DNA of 64,000 nt from Diphasiastrum complanatum (taxonomy: Eukaryota; Streptophyta; Lycopodiopsida; Lycopodiales; Lycopodiaceae), in contig CM055108.1 in NCBI GenBank assembly GCA_029204225.1, positions 25,900,303-25,964,302 on the forward strand, written 5' to 3'. The translations under genes and the position numbers were made by a program. The notes below the pieces were generated by a model. The model did not search any database and was not told where the DNA came from. It saw only the letters and a list, made by a program, of their open reading frames with translations. Within the stretch, counting starts at the first letter, position 1. Every line of letters begins with the position of its first letter. Shown in pieces: positions 33,701-48,700 of this stretch.

Positions 33701-36700
33701 GCATGCAATCTTTAACTTTAGGGAGGCCTATGAAGTCTTAGACCATTAACTCCATAAATAGTACAGACCTCATGCTACAACATTCCTACTCACATCATTC
33801 ACGGCCAAGAGTAGATGCAGTTCACATTCATATGGATACGTCCATATTAGCTTCCATACATGTGTACAGAAAAAATATGATGTGAGTTTCTCACGTCTCT
33901 AGAGGTAAAGGGTAGACTCAAATGATAAAGGCCAAACCAAATAGATTGATGTCTTACAATTCCAACCTGGATGATAAAGGGAGAGCACAGGGAATCCAGG
34001 AAAGATACGTGGCTTTTCGTACATAACAATACGATGTGGTTTCTCATCTACGCACACACAACCAAACCAGGTCAACACATTCATAAACTTTAAAGCTTTA
34101 TCAGCATCATAAATTCTCTCACCAAAACATCTTAAAATGTGGGTCGATTATGTCCAAGTACAAGTAACTGAATGTCCATTCATTCAAAGGGCATGTAATA
34201 GAAAACAGATAGCCTTCATAGACACCGAGTTGTTTTCAAAAGGATCCAGGCATTCACTTAAGATCTCCAATGCGATTTTGAAACATTGAAACTGGGACTT
34301 CAATTTAGCATAATCCTATTTTAAAAAAATACATATCAACATTCTGAAAGATGCAAGAATTTATGAATCAGTTCCACTGGAATGATCATCATAAACGTTC
34401 TCTTTTAACAATGCATTGCTTCAGTGAATCGATAAATGTGATATCCTCACCTGAGTACTGGCAGTCCTCCGCGCGTTTGGCACAGGATGATTTTCCTACA
34501 CAAACCGCCCATGTTCTATAACATTCAAAAACCAGTTCTACCTTATGATCACAAAAAATACTGTTAAGACCTACCTGCTATTGCAGGACTGAGCTTTCGT
34601 TTAAAAGTCTAGTACACAATGGTTTATCACAACATGCACAACACAGATGATGAACATTCAAGAATGATGAATGATTTTACTAAAACTTTCATACTTCTCA
34701 GAATCCATATTCGAAACAAGGCATTGCTTAACCTTCATAAAGAACGTTTAAAAAAAATTGGAGACATACTGAAACTATCAATGGAAAAGACAAACAAGAA
34801 CTACAATTGCAATATGAGTTATGCATCTTACACGTATATGACTTTAAGAAGTTTGCAAGAGCATGAACGCTTCAAAGACATCTATCTCATGTTTTTTGAG
34901 GTGTTTTCCAGAATGGTTTTCATAGAACACGTGGGATAAACTATTGTCCTATAATATTAGCAACCTGTTTTTTGCAAGAATAATTTGACAGACATGATGG
35001 TTTGGCACCTTGAACTCACTCATGCACTTCATTCAAGCTAATAATGTTATCTTCCAAGAACTTTCCAGATTAGGAGAGAGAAGTAAAGGCAGAAGGGACA
35101 GGGACTGCAATAGCTGGTACAACAATAAAAGAATAGCGATGCAACAATGCTGAAGGCAAAGATGATATCTGAACACGATTCACTTGCAAAAGAATTTCAT
35201 GGAACAATGCATGGAGGCTGAATCAAGGAAGAAAGTTAACTCGGGGGAATAGGGGCCAAGGGAAAAAAAACAAGGAGATTTTTCGGGAGAAAGAAGCCTA
35301 CAGTGTAAAAAAACAAAATAGGTACAGGATATTACTTATAAGCTGTCATAACATACTGCTCAAACTCACCTCAACTAATTCCACATCCTCCGAGGTCACC
35401 CGGAACCGGCCTTTCTTTTGAACAAGAGCTCCTTTCAGTTTATCATCAGGTCCCTCCTTGTTTCCTAATTCCAACAACCAGAAAGAACTTTTCTGTAAAA
35501 ACAGGCACCATCGATAACATACCTGATTATAGCTTTGTGATTCTACATAGCCTCTCAAACCCAAAAGCTACTTTCAGCCAAATTCAAAGAAGAAATCTTT
35601 AAATTGAAGCACATGATACCTGAAGGTTTGTTTGATGCTGACACTCCATTTGCAGGTCTGTGATCAACTGAGGCTCCGGTGGATGTTAATGGCCCACTAA
35701 ATGCACGTTCTCGGTGAATGGGATTACCTCGCAAAAAATCTTCTCCATTCTTGCCAAGTTGTCGAGAGTCCTTGTCCCTACAAGTAGACATGATAAAAAA
35801 GATTGCACTTTTTGTAACTGTAGGAATAAATATGCACCTTATGAGAAAAATTCTTGCGAATCTTTCAACATCTTACAACATCCCTAAATATATAGCAACC
35901 TTCTTTAGGCTCAACCTCTTTCTTTCAGCAACTACGACCTACCCGCAACTACCATAACAAGGCGATAGATTATATATAGAATTGATGAACTAGAGAAATA
36001 TCAATATTCATTGAAACAAGACACTGATGACAGAAAGATGAATGAACCTACTTGTCTTTTTCATCATCACGACCTTTGTAAGAGGCAAGCACGCGCTCAG
36101 CTGCCAAAGGCCCACTAGAAGGACGGCGTTGCTCTTCACGATCTCGTTCCTTCTCCTCAAAACGTCGTCTGTCTCTATCATCTTGTATATCTCGATTGAG
36201 ATTAAGGTGATCTTTTTGTCCCTTGCCTTGAGGTTCAATATCATCAAAAGGTTTTTGTTCCTTTTCTTCAGACCTGATCCATCACCAACTTGGATCATCA
36301 TGCAAAGTAAATGTAAGCTAAGCAATTTCCATTGAGAGGAGTGAATATCCGAAGTCACAAATTGAAGTTAGGGGTTAATAATGTCAATATGTGATTAGAA
36401 CAAAAAACACATGCCATGAAAAAAGTCAAATATGGAAAACCCACGGGACCTCAATATTGGTATTCACATTTCATCTCAAGGGACTTGTTTGGCCTAGGCA
36501 CGATAAAGATGTACCCAAATCAAATTCTATCAAATCCTAGATCGCAAGTCAAGTGATTCATAGACGGGGATGGACTTCTGATCTATATACATGAATTCTC
36601 TGCACAGTCAATCTAAGCCTCCTTTATTAAGAAAATTCAAGTTTCTTGATAGGCTTCAAGAAACCCCTCTGTCCTTCAGGTTGGCCCTGAAAACCTTAAA

Positions 36701-39700
36701 ACAGAATCCATTTCCACAGCAAAAAAATCCATTTTCAGTTAGGCAAAATCCTATTTCACACGAAGGCAATCAAAGGGATCCCTGCAATCTTGCAATTTGC
36801 CTGGGCCAGAAGTATTTGCCATCAAACTATCACCATGGGATGATAAGTGTTGCTTGTCCTGAAATGAACACAATGCAGCCAACAATTGTAGTAGTTCATT
36901 TATCACAATATAAATAGGTGTACAAAAACACATGCCATGACAAAAGTCAATTATGGAAAACCCACAGGACCTCACTATTGGTATTCACATTTCAACTCAA
37001 GGGACTTGTTTGACCTAGGCACGATAAAGAGGTACCCAGATCAAATTCTATCAAGTAGAATTGCACCTACTAGTTAGCCTATTCACTTTGACTTTATCTA
37101 GTTTCCAGTTTTTTATGGAGCATGTCACATAATCTACACAATTAAGCAGTTTTTTAAAGTGACTGAATCCTGTAATTGTAGGGGAGTCACTCCTAAATAA
37201 GCTTTCTAATAACCATCAGCTTTTTCAACATGGACAGGTTCTAAATAAACAAGTTTGAAGGTATAGACTTTCATTATTGGCAAGTCCCTGGAAGCTTCAT
37301 TGTGGCACCGAGCCATCACCATCCAATCCAGCTGCCTTAAGTGGGAAATGAAAGGGCAAATGCATGTATTAGGCTTTGCTTGGCCGATTCCCACAAACAT
37401 CACATACATTTGTCAAAAACATCTACTATAGTGTGGGAAAATCTATCCACCCTGTTTGGTGCACAAGCCAAAAAAGGAAAGTCCCATTGTTACTTTGGCT
37501 CTTTGCTCTTAAGTGGAATAGAAGTACATTGTTGGCTACACACATAACTTAATGAGGTCAATCATAAACCAGCTAAACGGCGTTGCTTCAAATCTTGGTG
37601 AAGAAGCAAACACAACAATTTTGTTGAATAATCACACTCAACAACATTTCTCTGAAGAAACATTGAGTTTCTACTTTAAAGCCTTAGTATTTTTCCTTGT
37701 ATTTTAGACTGCTGCATATTTTAACTAGTTTTTGCACAGTCTACATATGAACTATTTGTCGCACAGTTATGCGACAGTAGGTCTAAGATGACCCAGGATT
37801 TTGTTTCAACCAACCTTCGGCCTTTTCAACTTTTTCGCCACATACTCAGAAGGCCGACACTTCCTCCAGAGTATCCATATGCAAGCCAGGATGAAGACGA
37901 ACTATCAAACCTCAACTACTCGGGCGTGAAGTTTTTCAAACTATCACGATCCACCGCTGCCATGCAACGTTAACAGAAACGTATTTACACAGATGCTTAG
38001 CTTAAAACTTAGCTAATCAATCTTGTAATCTAATTCAACATGATATATGTATTGGATCAAAGACAGAGACATATACATACACAAATATAGAGAATCCTGA
38101 ATGCAACACTCAGTGAGGTGTGTATCAAGGAAGAAAGACAGTTCTAGCAGTAGCTAGTTCCATGCGTGAGAAGAGAACACCTCTCTCACGCCGACGCGCT
38201 GATATGGGAAACAGACAGCGCTCAAGAAAGAACTTAAAATGTACACTCGATTTTTGATAATCTGGACGAGTTACATCTTCTCTACTCAATGTGCAAACTT
38301 TGAATGTTGTGATGCTTGTTCAATTTTTCAGTAGATATGTTTCCGCCATCATTAGACATTGTCTGCTATTTCACAGTCTCATTGTCAGATTAACAAAGCT
38401 ATCTGCAGTTCGGAGGATGATTGATCGCGGCTTGAGCAGTAGCCTTATCCGAGGGATCGGCTCCATCTAAGCTCCAACCGGAAACGTCGTCTAATCAGGA
38501 ACACTCGGATTCCAACACAGCAACCCGATTGTCAAGCCCACGATTTCCCAACAGTGGTATTAGAGCCTTCAAGGCTCAATTAGAGGCTTGTCACTAAGAC
38601 TATGGCCTCCATACACAACATCCAATCAAAAATATGCACAATACTTGAAGCAGACGGATGAAACTTTCTTACTTAGAAAGTGAAGACATCGCTAATCCTA
38701 AGAGGAGAAGCATTATGGCCATGGATTGATGGCACCGAAGAGATGCCAGCCAACAGAGGCAAAGAACTTCGAGAATGGAAAAAGAAAAATGACAAAACAA
38801 TAGCAGTCATCTCCTCTTCCATCGAAGACAACATTACCCTTGACCTCGCATCAATCTCTAATGCTAGAGAGATGTGGGATACTCATCAGCAGATTTCAGC
38901 CCAAGTCACAAAATCAAATAATGCATCTAGAGGATCAGAGGATCAGCTTACCTATCTAAGATGAGATGGCAAAGATCTCACCAGCTGCATTAGGAAGATG
39001 AAGAACCTGTTCCTATCGCTACACAACGCTGGAGCAGAACACACAGTCTCACAAGAGAAGCAGCTCAGTTACATGCTGCGCTCCTTACCACGATCGTTCC
39101 AGACAACCCGGACATTGCTGGCTAAAGATCCTACAATGACCTTTGACAAGGCAGTCATCGACATCAAGGAAGAAGTCGAAGCTAGAGAGCACTACGACGA
39201 CAAGAACGAGTCTGATCAAGCTCTCTACAGCAACAGAGACCAGTCGAAGAAGAAGGCTCAACCTAAGAGGGAGTCGACAAGGAGATCAGATCAGAACCAA
39301 CAGAAGCAGGAAACCCAAGAAGGCAGATCGAAAGGGAGGAACAGGCAGCAAGGCAACGACAAGAAGACATGCGACAGATGCAGACGTGATGGCCACACAG
39401 TGGATAAATGCTGGCTGAATCCAAAGATTGAGTGCATACATTGTCACAAGAAAAGTCATGCAGCCATGGATTGCTATGACAATCCAAGAAACAAGAAGAT
39501 GCAGAGCAGAAAGGAAAGCCCGAACAGCACATCATACGTGGAGGAGCCCGAATCCTCAAAGATGGCTGAAGATCGAGCTACCAGAAGTCCTATTGCTTAT
39601 CTGTGCACTGATATATGTGCAACATCCACATCCGATGTTCAAGACATAGTTCTTGACTCGGGAGCCACATCGCATTTTGTGATGACAAGGCAAATGATCG

Positions 39701-42700
39701 CTGACTTTCGACAAATCGACTCCTCCAGATACATTGTTCTAGGAGATGGATCGCGACACGAGGTGAGCGGCACTGGCGCACTTTGGCTCAGCACCAATGG
39801 CAGAGACAGAAGATTGGACGACGTCCTGTGTGTGCCGACACTACAGAGAGATCTACTATCAGTAGCAAGAATAGCAGATGCAGGCATGCAAGTGACATTC
39901 ACAGATCAGGCATGCAATGTGATTGATGCCAGCTCCAGTACACTCATCACGCAAGGCAGACGAAGAGAAGACCTGTATCACTTGAAGGTACGCCTACCGA
40001 CAGAGCATGCTCATCAAGTCCGTGAGTCTACAGACATTCTGGGGCACGGGAGACTATGCCACATGAACCCACTGGCGCTATACAAAGCAAGCCAGTATAA
40101 CGCATTCACAGGAGTGAACATCAAAGACGCAAACCTGACACCCTGTGACGCATGCAACAAAGGGAAGATGTCACGTACACCTTTCACGAAGGATTCCTTC
40201 AGAGCGACGGAACTTCTGCAGCTGATACACTCAGACATCTGCGGACCCTTTGATGTACTATCTGTCGGAGGATCAAGATACTACATCACCTTTATCGATG
40301 ATTACAACAAGTTTACTATTGTTTACTTCATCCACAACAAATATGAAGCTCTTGACAAGTTTACAGAATATGTGAACTAGGTTGAGAAGTGGACCGAAAG
40401 GAAAGTCAAGCAGATCAGGACTGACAAAGGAGGAGAATACATCTCCAACCATTTTACCGACTTTTGTAAAAGTCGAGGCATCCTTCACGGGAACCTATAC
40501 ACCACAACATAATGGTGTAGCAGAGAGGAAAAACAAAACTCTCATGGAAGCTGCAAGATCCATGATGGCCTACTCGAAGGCATCAAGGTCACTATTGGCC
40601 GAGGCAGTAGCTACAGCCTCCTACCTGCAGAACAGGACAGGGAAGTCAAGCGTTGATCAAACTACCCCACATGAGGTATGGTGGAGAAGCAAGCCAAACC
40701 TGGCTCATGTTCGAATCTTTGGATGTGTAGCATATGCACACATACCAGATAAGAAGAGGAAGAATCCTTGCTCTACCGAAAAGGTATAGCAAGGATTCTT
40801 GGTTGGCTATGATATACATTATGCATATTACAGAATATACATGCGTCAAACCAATGAAGTGAAGACTGTCAGAGACGTCAGATTCGACGAAACAAGGACA
40901 ATGGCTGAGGAAGACCCGATCAGCTACGAAGTTCAAATAATTACTTTTTTCTTTTGGGCTTGTTCTAATGTAGTAAGCACTCACTGTCCTATCAACAAAT
41001 GAAGGTAAAGTGAAATCACACTGATTGTCCAAATGAAGATACTCAAATTCCAGCTGAACTGAACGATAGTTCGGACGACAAGCAGACCAACATATCGGAA
41101 GTGCCCAGAACACCTGCGACACACCGAAGCTCTACTGCCAGCAGACTAGACAAAGGCAAAGCAGTTGCTGAGCCTGTACTATCTCCAAGGAGATCTGCAA
41201 GACAAAGAAGAGCACCCGTCAGATATATACCTGACATCTCATCTTCTGCTCAAGAAGAATTCTGTGGATTCAGCGGTGAACCACAAACCTACGAAGAAGC
41301 CATCAACTGTCTAGACAAGGACAAATGGATCAAGGCCATGGAAGACGAAATGAGGTCCATGAAGCAAAACGAAGTATGGACTCTCGAACCACTACCAACC
41401 AACAAAAAGGTTGTCAAGTGTAAGTGGGTCTACAAGCATAGGTATGGACCAGACGACAATGTACTAAGATACAAAGTCAAGCTAGTTGCAAAAGGTTTCT
41501 CACAAAAGTATGGCATTGACTATACAGAGACCTTTTCTCCTGTTGTGGAGCACACATCTCTACGCATATTATTTGCACATGCAGCTGCCTATGATCTGAA
41601 GATCCACATTGTAGACGAGAAGACAGCTTTCCTGCATGGCGAGCTAAATGAAGTAGTCTACATGGACCAGCCACCAGGTTTTACCTGCGAGTCACTTGTT
41701 GACTATGCCTGCAAAATGCATAGAAGCATCTATGGACTGAAGCAGTCTGCCAGACAATGGTACAAGAAGAAGGATCACGCACTAAGATCCTTAGGCTTCC
41801 AGCCCTTAATGGTCACTACAATGTTTATGTGAAAGTCATAAACAGAGAAATCATCATAATCGGTGTCTATGTAGATGACACGCTGATCCTGTCACGAAAC
41901 CACAACCTGATTGCACAGGTGAAGGCAGATTTTCGAAGCACTTCGAAATATCTGACCTAGGGGAAGCAAAGTGCTACATGGGCTTACAGATTGACAGAGA
42001 TCTTCAGGCTGGGAGATTGTATCTACACCAGTCAAGATACATTTAGAAGATCATTGATGACTTCGACATGACAGATTGCAAGGGAGTAAATACTCCAATG
42101 GTTCCTAGCACAGTGCTGACAAATGAAGACTGTCCCAGAGACGAAGCAGAACGACAAGCAATGGAGCATAAGCCTTACAGAAGGCTTATCGGTTCTTTGA
42201 TGTATTTGGCAGACAATACGCGGCCAGACATCGCTTACGCGGTGTTCAGGCTGAGCCAATTCAATATCAATCCAGGTCCAACACACTGGAAGACTGCCAA
42301 GAGGATTCTGCAATACCTGCATAACACAAAGGACTATGGCCTATGCTATTGTCGAGATACAGGATTCAAGATTAAATCCTACAGTGACGCAAGTTGGGCG
42401 TCCCTGAAAGATGACAGTAAAAGCGTCTCGGGAGGATGCACCATAGCAACCGATGCGGCTGTTATCTGGATCAGCAGAAAGCAGACAATAATTGCCCAAT
42501 CATCTTGTAAGGCAGAATATGTTGCTGCAGCGAAAATGGCCAATGAGCTGACATGGCTCAGACAGTTCTTAGATGGACTAGGACTGAGCACTGATGAACT
42601 GTTGATCCTGCACATGGACAACACCTCTGCTATTCATCTGACAAAAGACCAGTGTTTCATTCCAGAACGAAGCACATTGCCATCAAGTGTTGAGAAGAAC

Positions 42701-45700
42701 GAGCTGAAGACCACCTTCATACCAACAAAACAGATGGTAGCTGATATCTTTACGAAGGCATTGGATAAGGCAATGTTCGAAAGGCAGAGAGCCAGCTTGG
42801 GAATCAGGAAAATACACGGTTTAAGAGGGAGCTGAAGAAACATTGAGTTTCTACTTTAAAGCCTTAGTATTTTTCCTTGTATTTTAGATTAGTGCATATT
42901 TTAACTAGTTTTTGCACAGTCTGCATATTTGAACTGTTTGTCGCACAGTTCACGTTTTTCACATTTTTGATAGAAATGCGACAGTAGGTCTAAAATGACC
43001 CAGGATTTTGTTTCAACCAACCTTCGGCCTTTTCGGCTTTTTCGCCACATACTCAGAAGGCCGACACTTCGGAGTATCCATATGCAAGCCAGGATGAAGA
43101 TGAACTATCGAACCTCAACTACTAGAGCGTGAAGTTTTTCAAACTATCACGATCCACCGCCGCCATGCAACGTTAACAGAAACGTATTTAAACGGATGCT
43201 TAGCTTAAAACTTAGCTAATCAATCTTGTAATCTAATCCAGCATGATATATGTATTGGATTAGAGACAGAGACATTTACATACACAGATATAAAGAATCC
43301 TGAACGCAACACTCAGTGAGGTGCATATCAAGGAAGAAAGACAGTTCTAGCAGTAGCTAGTTCCATGCGTGAGAAGAGAACACCTCTCTCATGCCGACTC
43401 GCTGATCTGGGAAACAGACAGCGCTCAAGAAAGAACTTAAAATGTACACTCGATTTTTGATAATCTGGACGAGTTACATCTTCTCTGCTCAATGTGCAAA
43501 CTCTGAATGTTGTGATGCTTGTTCAATTTTTCAATAGATATGTTTCCGCTGTCATTAGACATTGTCTGTTGCTCATTGTCAGATTAACAAAGCTATCTGC
43601 AGTTCGGAGGATGATTGATCGCGGCTTGAGGCAGTAGCCTTATCCGACAAATCAGCTTCAACCGGAAACGTCGCCTAATCAGGAACACTCGGATTCCGAC
43701 AGAGCAATCCGATTGTCAGGCCCACGGTTTCCCAACATTCTGATCAGTCACTTTCCAATATGATAGTTGTTTTGCTTGAGGAGGAAAGGCATATAAACTC
43801 GCATCGATCACCACAACCAAGGGAGCTGTGTTTACATGGCCTGGAATGGCTAAAGTACAAGAGAATATTGGCAAGCTTTTACTATGGCAAAGCTTCCTTG
43901 GCCTTTTCCACGCTCTACTTCATCTCCATGTTTGATTTCCCATGATTGCAGCGGTTCAGGAAGTGGGAGTGAAACCAACCTCGCTACTCATGGACTCGAC
44001 CAACTAGTGTGCTACATGGATCATTCATGGATTTTGTGCAAAAACTTTATCTTTTTACTGGAACCAATTGAAATATAGATGAATCACTTTGACAGTTCCC
44101 TGGCTAGTTATTGGACGATGAAGAATGGAAGTTCTACTAATGGTACAAGTTTAATTAACAAGATGCTACAATAGTTCTATTAGCACAAAATGTTTAAAAG
44201 TGACTGTCAAAAAACATCATCACACCTTGCAATAATTTTAAAGGAAAAGTTGGATCAAGGGTTCACAATTTCAAGTTTGTGACATCAGTTTAACCACACA
44301 TCATATAGATTTAACAAATTTTTAGTATGGCAGGACCTAAATATATCAAACATCTAGATTCGAAGGCATTATAGCATCATCAACAAATATCTCAAAAGAA
44401 ACTTTAAGGAATCCAAACTGCACTACCAATGAACAATAACAGTCTCCTGTGGAGACTGCATCATCCATGATGAAAATCAGATGTCAGTTAACCAAAAGTA
44501 ATGGTATAAAATATAAGGAAAGGAGCCCAACAACCCAAAGAAATAGAAGAAAAGATACCACAAAAGCTCGAGTTTGAAATTAAACCCATCCTACTGAACA
44601 CATATGGGAAGCATGCACTAACATGTATTTTGTCCCATTGGCAAGCTTGGGCTGCCCATGCGCTTGGAAAACTCCTGATTGACTTCTCACCTGATGCACA
44701 TATAAAAGATATTGAAGCTTTAGAAATGAAGGGTTGTGCCTCGCAACTTAAATATACGGCATGAAAGATGGAAGAAATCTAATTTGACAATTTCACAGAG
44801 TACATTAACCACCATCTCAGCCTTTGCCACAGGAGCAATCGCTGCCAACTGCAGATCGTGTTGCTCGCCAACTGGTGCAGATTGAGGTACTGGGATCAGC
44901 ATCTCCAAAGAATCCAAATCATCTTTGCGAGAGGTTGGCTTTGGCAACTCATCCTCCTTCAGTGCTGGAGCACCAGCATCATCCTGAATCTGGTTAAAGT
45001 TACAAACTGTTAGGTAACATGAACTCTATTGATCATAAATTACCAATATAATTTACTATCCAAGTCAACATAAATGTAGAGAGATTTTATAAGTACATAC
45101 GCATCAAACTTTACACCTACAGTAATAGTACAAAATTTATTAACATTAAAAATTGTGAGAAGGAGATCAGGGCAGGTTTAAACAAAAAGGTTCGCCTGGA
45201 TGTGTAACATCTTGTCATTTAACGCATAAATGGATATCTCTTGAACACACAAAGAGTTTCTAAGAAACTAAATGACACAAAACTTAATCAATAAAAAACA
45301 CCAAAACTCTGTTTGCTACAGCGCCCTGAAAATCTCTTGAAAGGGGGACAAGATTGCTGCAAGGTTACCCTTTCGATGCATGAGAAAGACACAATATTAT
45401 CCAAAACATTTGTTTCTACTTCAGAGGTGTAAAAGAAAGCTATATCATGTATATGAATTGTAAGCTGCAATTGACATTCAAACCCTGAAATTTGTAAGCA
45501 AACAGAATTGTTCATTGAAAAGCCTTATTTCAATTGCAGTATCACTAGCATCCAAAATCCATCCACATTCGCTTTCATAAGTTTCAGAGCTTCTACGATT
45601 CTTACCACGGCAGCTTGAGCCTTCAGATCTTCAACATCAAAATTCCAGGAGCTCACACCTCGTTTATATTCATTCTGATTACAAAAACATGCAACTGTGT

Positions 45701-48700
45701 TAACTAAAGTTCATGGATAAACCACAGCCAGATAATTATGTACTTACGTCTGAAAGCATGAAAGCCTGAGTTGATTTTATATTTGTGTAAACTTTTTATT
45801 TGTGGCACACTTAAAGACACTAGATTCCTGAAGTGCATGTGATGCCTAAAGTATGCCTGAGATCGCTGTTCCTGCTCCCCATATGGCATTTTCTTTTGTG
45901 CAAGTCGTGCAGCATCTGCAAGCTGGTCAGAATCAACATTAAAATCAATTACAAATCTGAAAACTACAAGCAAATAAGACATTACATCCATATCACAAAA
46001 TTCATCAAAAGGCACTTGCTTAGTATAGTATTTGTAAGGTCTTCCCAACCTTGAGGGTTCTAACACGTTCCCACAATGGCGGAAGATTATCCAATATGCG
46101 TCGAGCAACATAGTCACATGATTTTGCACCTTTGAAAAATGAATGTTTCAAAAGCTTCTCTGCAGTTGGTCGTTTTGCTGGGTCCTTGACAAGGCACATT
46201 GCAATCATCTCTTTGAAAGACTGGCCAAAAACATAGAGAAAGAAAATATCAATGCTCTGCAAACAGGAGTGATGTACGTAGTGGTCCCTTGCTTATTTGT
46301 TCACCTGTATGTTCTTAAAGGTTTTTTACTATCCCAAAAACATATTGAAAGAAAACACCAATGCTCTGCTAACAGAACTTAGAAAGTGTTTGTATAGATT
46401 GATCTCTTGGTTATGTTTTTACCTATTCTTAAAGGTTCATGTTACCCAAGTACATTGCACAGTAATCTAAAGTTTATAAACTCTTCAAATCACCAAAAAA
46501 TTTGCACTGTATCTGAAATCTCAAAAAGAAATACAATTGCAAGAAGTAAATGATATGCAGAACACGTCTGACCCATAGAAGCCCATTCCAAAACAGAACA
46601 AATTTCAGAATGGCGTTCCAAATGCAATTCATTCAAAACAAGTATGCTTGTTTTTAGGTTTTCGTAACCTAGGGTTAAACTAAGCATCAACTCTGAAAAC
46701 TAATTTCTATACTATCTATATATGTATCCATATATAGTATCTAGTATATATCATAGAAGCATCGCAACAGAACACATTTCAAAACGGTCACATGACTTGT
46801 GAATCCCTGGCCAGGAGCCTCAGAGGAGAGGCAGGAGAGAGATCTAAATCCTTCAAGTTTACCAATGAGCCAAAAACTTTCAATAACCACAAGTCCAGAC
46901 CTTACCTACTTGAGCTCAATCTAGTCAATCCAACTAACCACCCTATCCTTACTAAATAAGAAGCCTGAGGGGCACAATTTAGCACTTTATATAAAATTGA
47001 AATTCTTGTACTTGGTGCCTTCACTACTTGATATTCCAGAATCCAAATACATGACCAATGGTACCAAATATCATTTTATGAAATTTGGCACGTCCATCAG
47101 TAGCCTTTCTTACATACCTTTGAGAAACGTTTATCGCGCTCGTAGTCAAGACCAGGTGGGGCATTTTGCAAAGTCATCAATAAGACCTGCACCAAACTAT
47201 TGTATATCAGTGTTTAAATGTTAACCAAACAAAGCAACCAACACCAACAAAAACCAGAACCCAACATGACCTATCACACCAACTTATCACATTAGGCATC
47301 AAAGTTCAAACAATGGTAGTACATAAATAGATAGTCAGCAACATACGGTCTTGACAGAGTTCTCTGAACGTTCCTATCAAAGACCTTATGAGAAATCAAT
47401 ATAGGGATTATTGCCCTTTTCATGCTCACTCTTTGTATCGGCTACACTTTCAAGAATATAGCTTCACAATCTACAACTAAAGGATTACTTAAGGGAGACT
47501 CATATGATCACATGACATGCTTACTGGGAAACGCCCAACCACATTCCTAGCTGTTTTTTTTTCTTGGAGACACTAACTAGAGACTGAAATGCAGTAGATA
47601 ATTGACATCTAGCAAATTATAGCACTCCATCAATATTAGATAAGGTAACTATATCACCTTCATTGGTGGATATTTTGAAAATGGTGCATGACCATGTGCA
47701 AGCTCCAAGGCAGTGATTCCAAAAGACCAAATGTCGGCTCTGTTTGGCCACAATAAAGCGATCAAACATTATGTTGAGTAGCTCAATCCATCAAATTCTG
47801 CAAGTTCGTTGTAAGTGTGATTAAGGACTCCTAAAAATGATAAATATGTGAAAAGATTGTTAGAGGATAAAAATTGCAAATGGGTAAACAGCGTTGCCTT
47901 GCAGCTCCAAAAGAGAAAAGTGGTTGCTCACCAATGTAGCATTCAAACATTCAAGATGTTTCAGAAATTTGAGATCGACATGTTTTCTACGGTTAAGAAG
48001 ATTTTCTAAAAAATTTGGCCCTTTGAAGTTTTAGTGATTAGGTGATGGGAGGTTATATGCATCCAGCAAGCAAATTAAATGGATGTGTCCAAAAATAATG
48101 AATCTGTACATCAAAGACAAAAACATCCTTTTCTGCGATAGCCTCATAATCGTTGTGAGAGGGGTATAACTCATTAAATAATCACCAAATTATTGGTGGA
48201 GAAAATTTGAATGAAACATAAAGTCTCACGCCCACCAGCTAGTTTGTAGCCCGTTTGAACTGAAATTATTTTACTATTTTGGGTGCTTGGGCTCCATTTT
48301 AGCATCTTAAGCCCCAGAAAAAATTCTTGATCTCTTTATAAGAGAGAATGTTTCATAGACAATCAAGTATCAAGGTTTCAAAAGTCAAGGTTTCAAAGGA
48401 ACCTGGACAAAGCATCAAAAACTTTGAATGGTGCACAGAAAATTTGTGCAATGGCTACATCAAAAATAACCAAGCTGCCACTCTACCTCTACAGCAAATG
48501 TATGCAACTCCACATTTCATAAAGCATACTCACTTGAAATCATAACCATGAACTTGCTCCAAAACCTCTGGTGCCATCCTGCAAAAGCTAAGCATATGAT
48601 CATGCATACACATTTTTTCGTATAGAAGTCTAGATATTGAAGGGCACTACTTTGTCAATCTAGTAACTCTGATCAAAAGCCCCAGAATCTATTCAATGCA

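Larger units (their letters stand above)
37653..43737 (+). mobile_element. Ty1/copia element 2 in intron 11 of the kinase gene
   Basis: LTRs of 901 and 905 bases begin TGAAGAAACATTG and end CCCAACA. Flanks are TTCTC (37648-37652) and TTCTG (43738-43742), a 5-bp target duplication with one later change. A Met-tRNA primer site follows the 5' LTR and a purine tract AAGAGGGAG precedes the 3' LTR. The element lies antisense to the kinase gene and makes up 6.1 of the 8.35 kb of intron 11. Confidence 0.93.

Noticed and set aside
34050-34330. A functional PPR gene
   Set aside because: Only two repeat-like segments with stops between them; listed only as a low-confidence remnant.
39143-39902. Several ORFs in copia 2 gag and protease in other frames
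   Set aside because: The true frame carries zinc knuckles and LDSGATSHF; the others are shadows.
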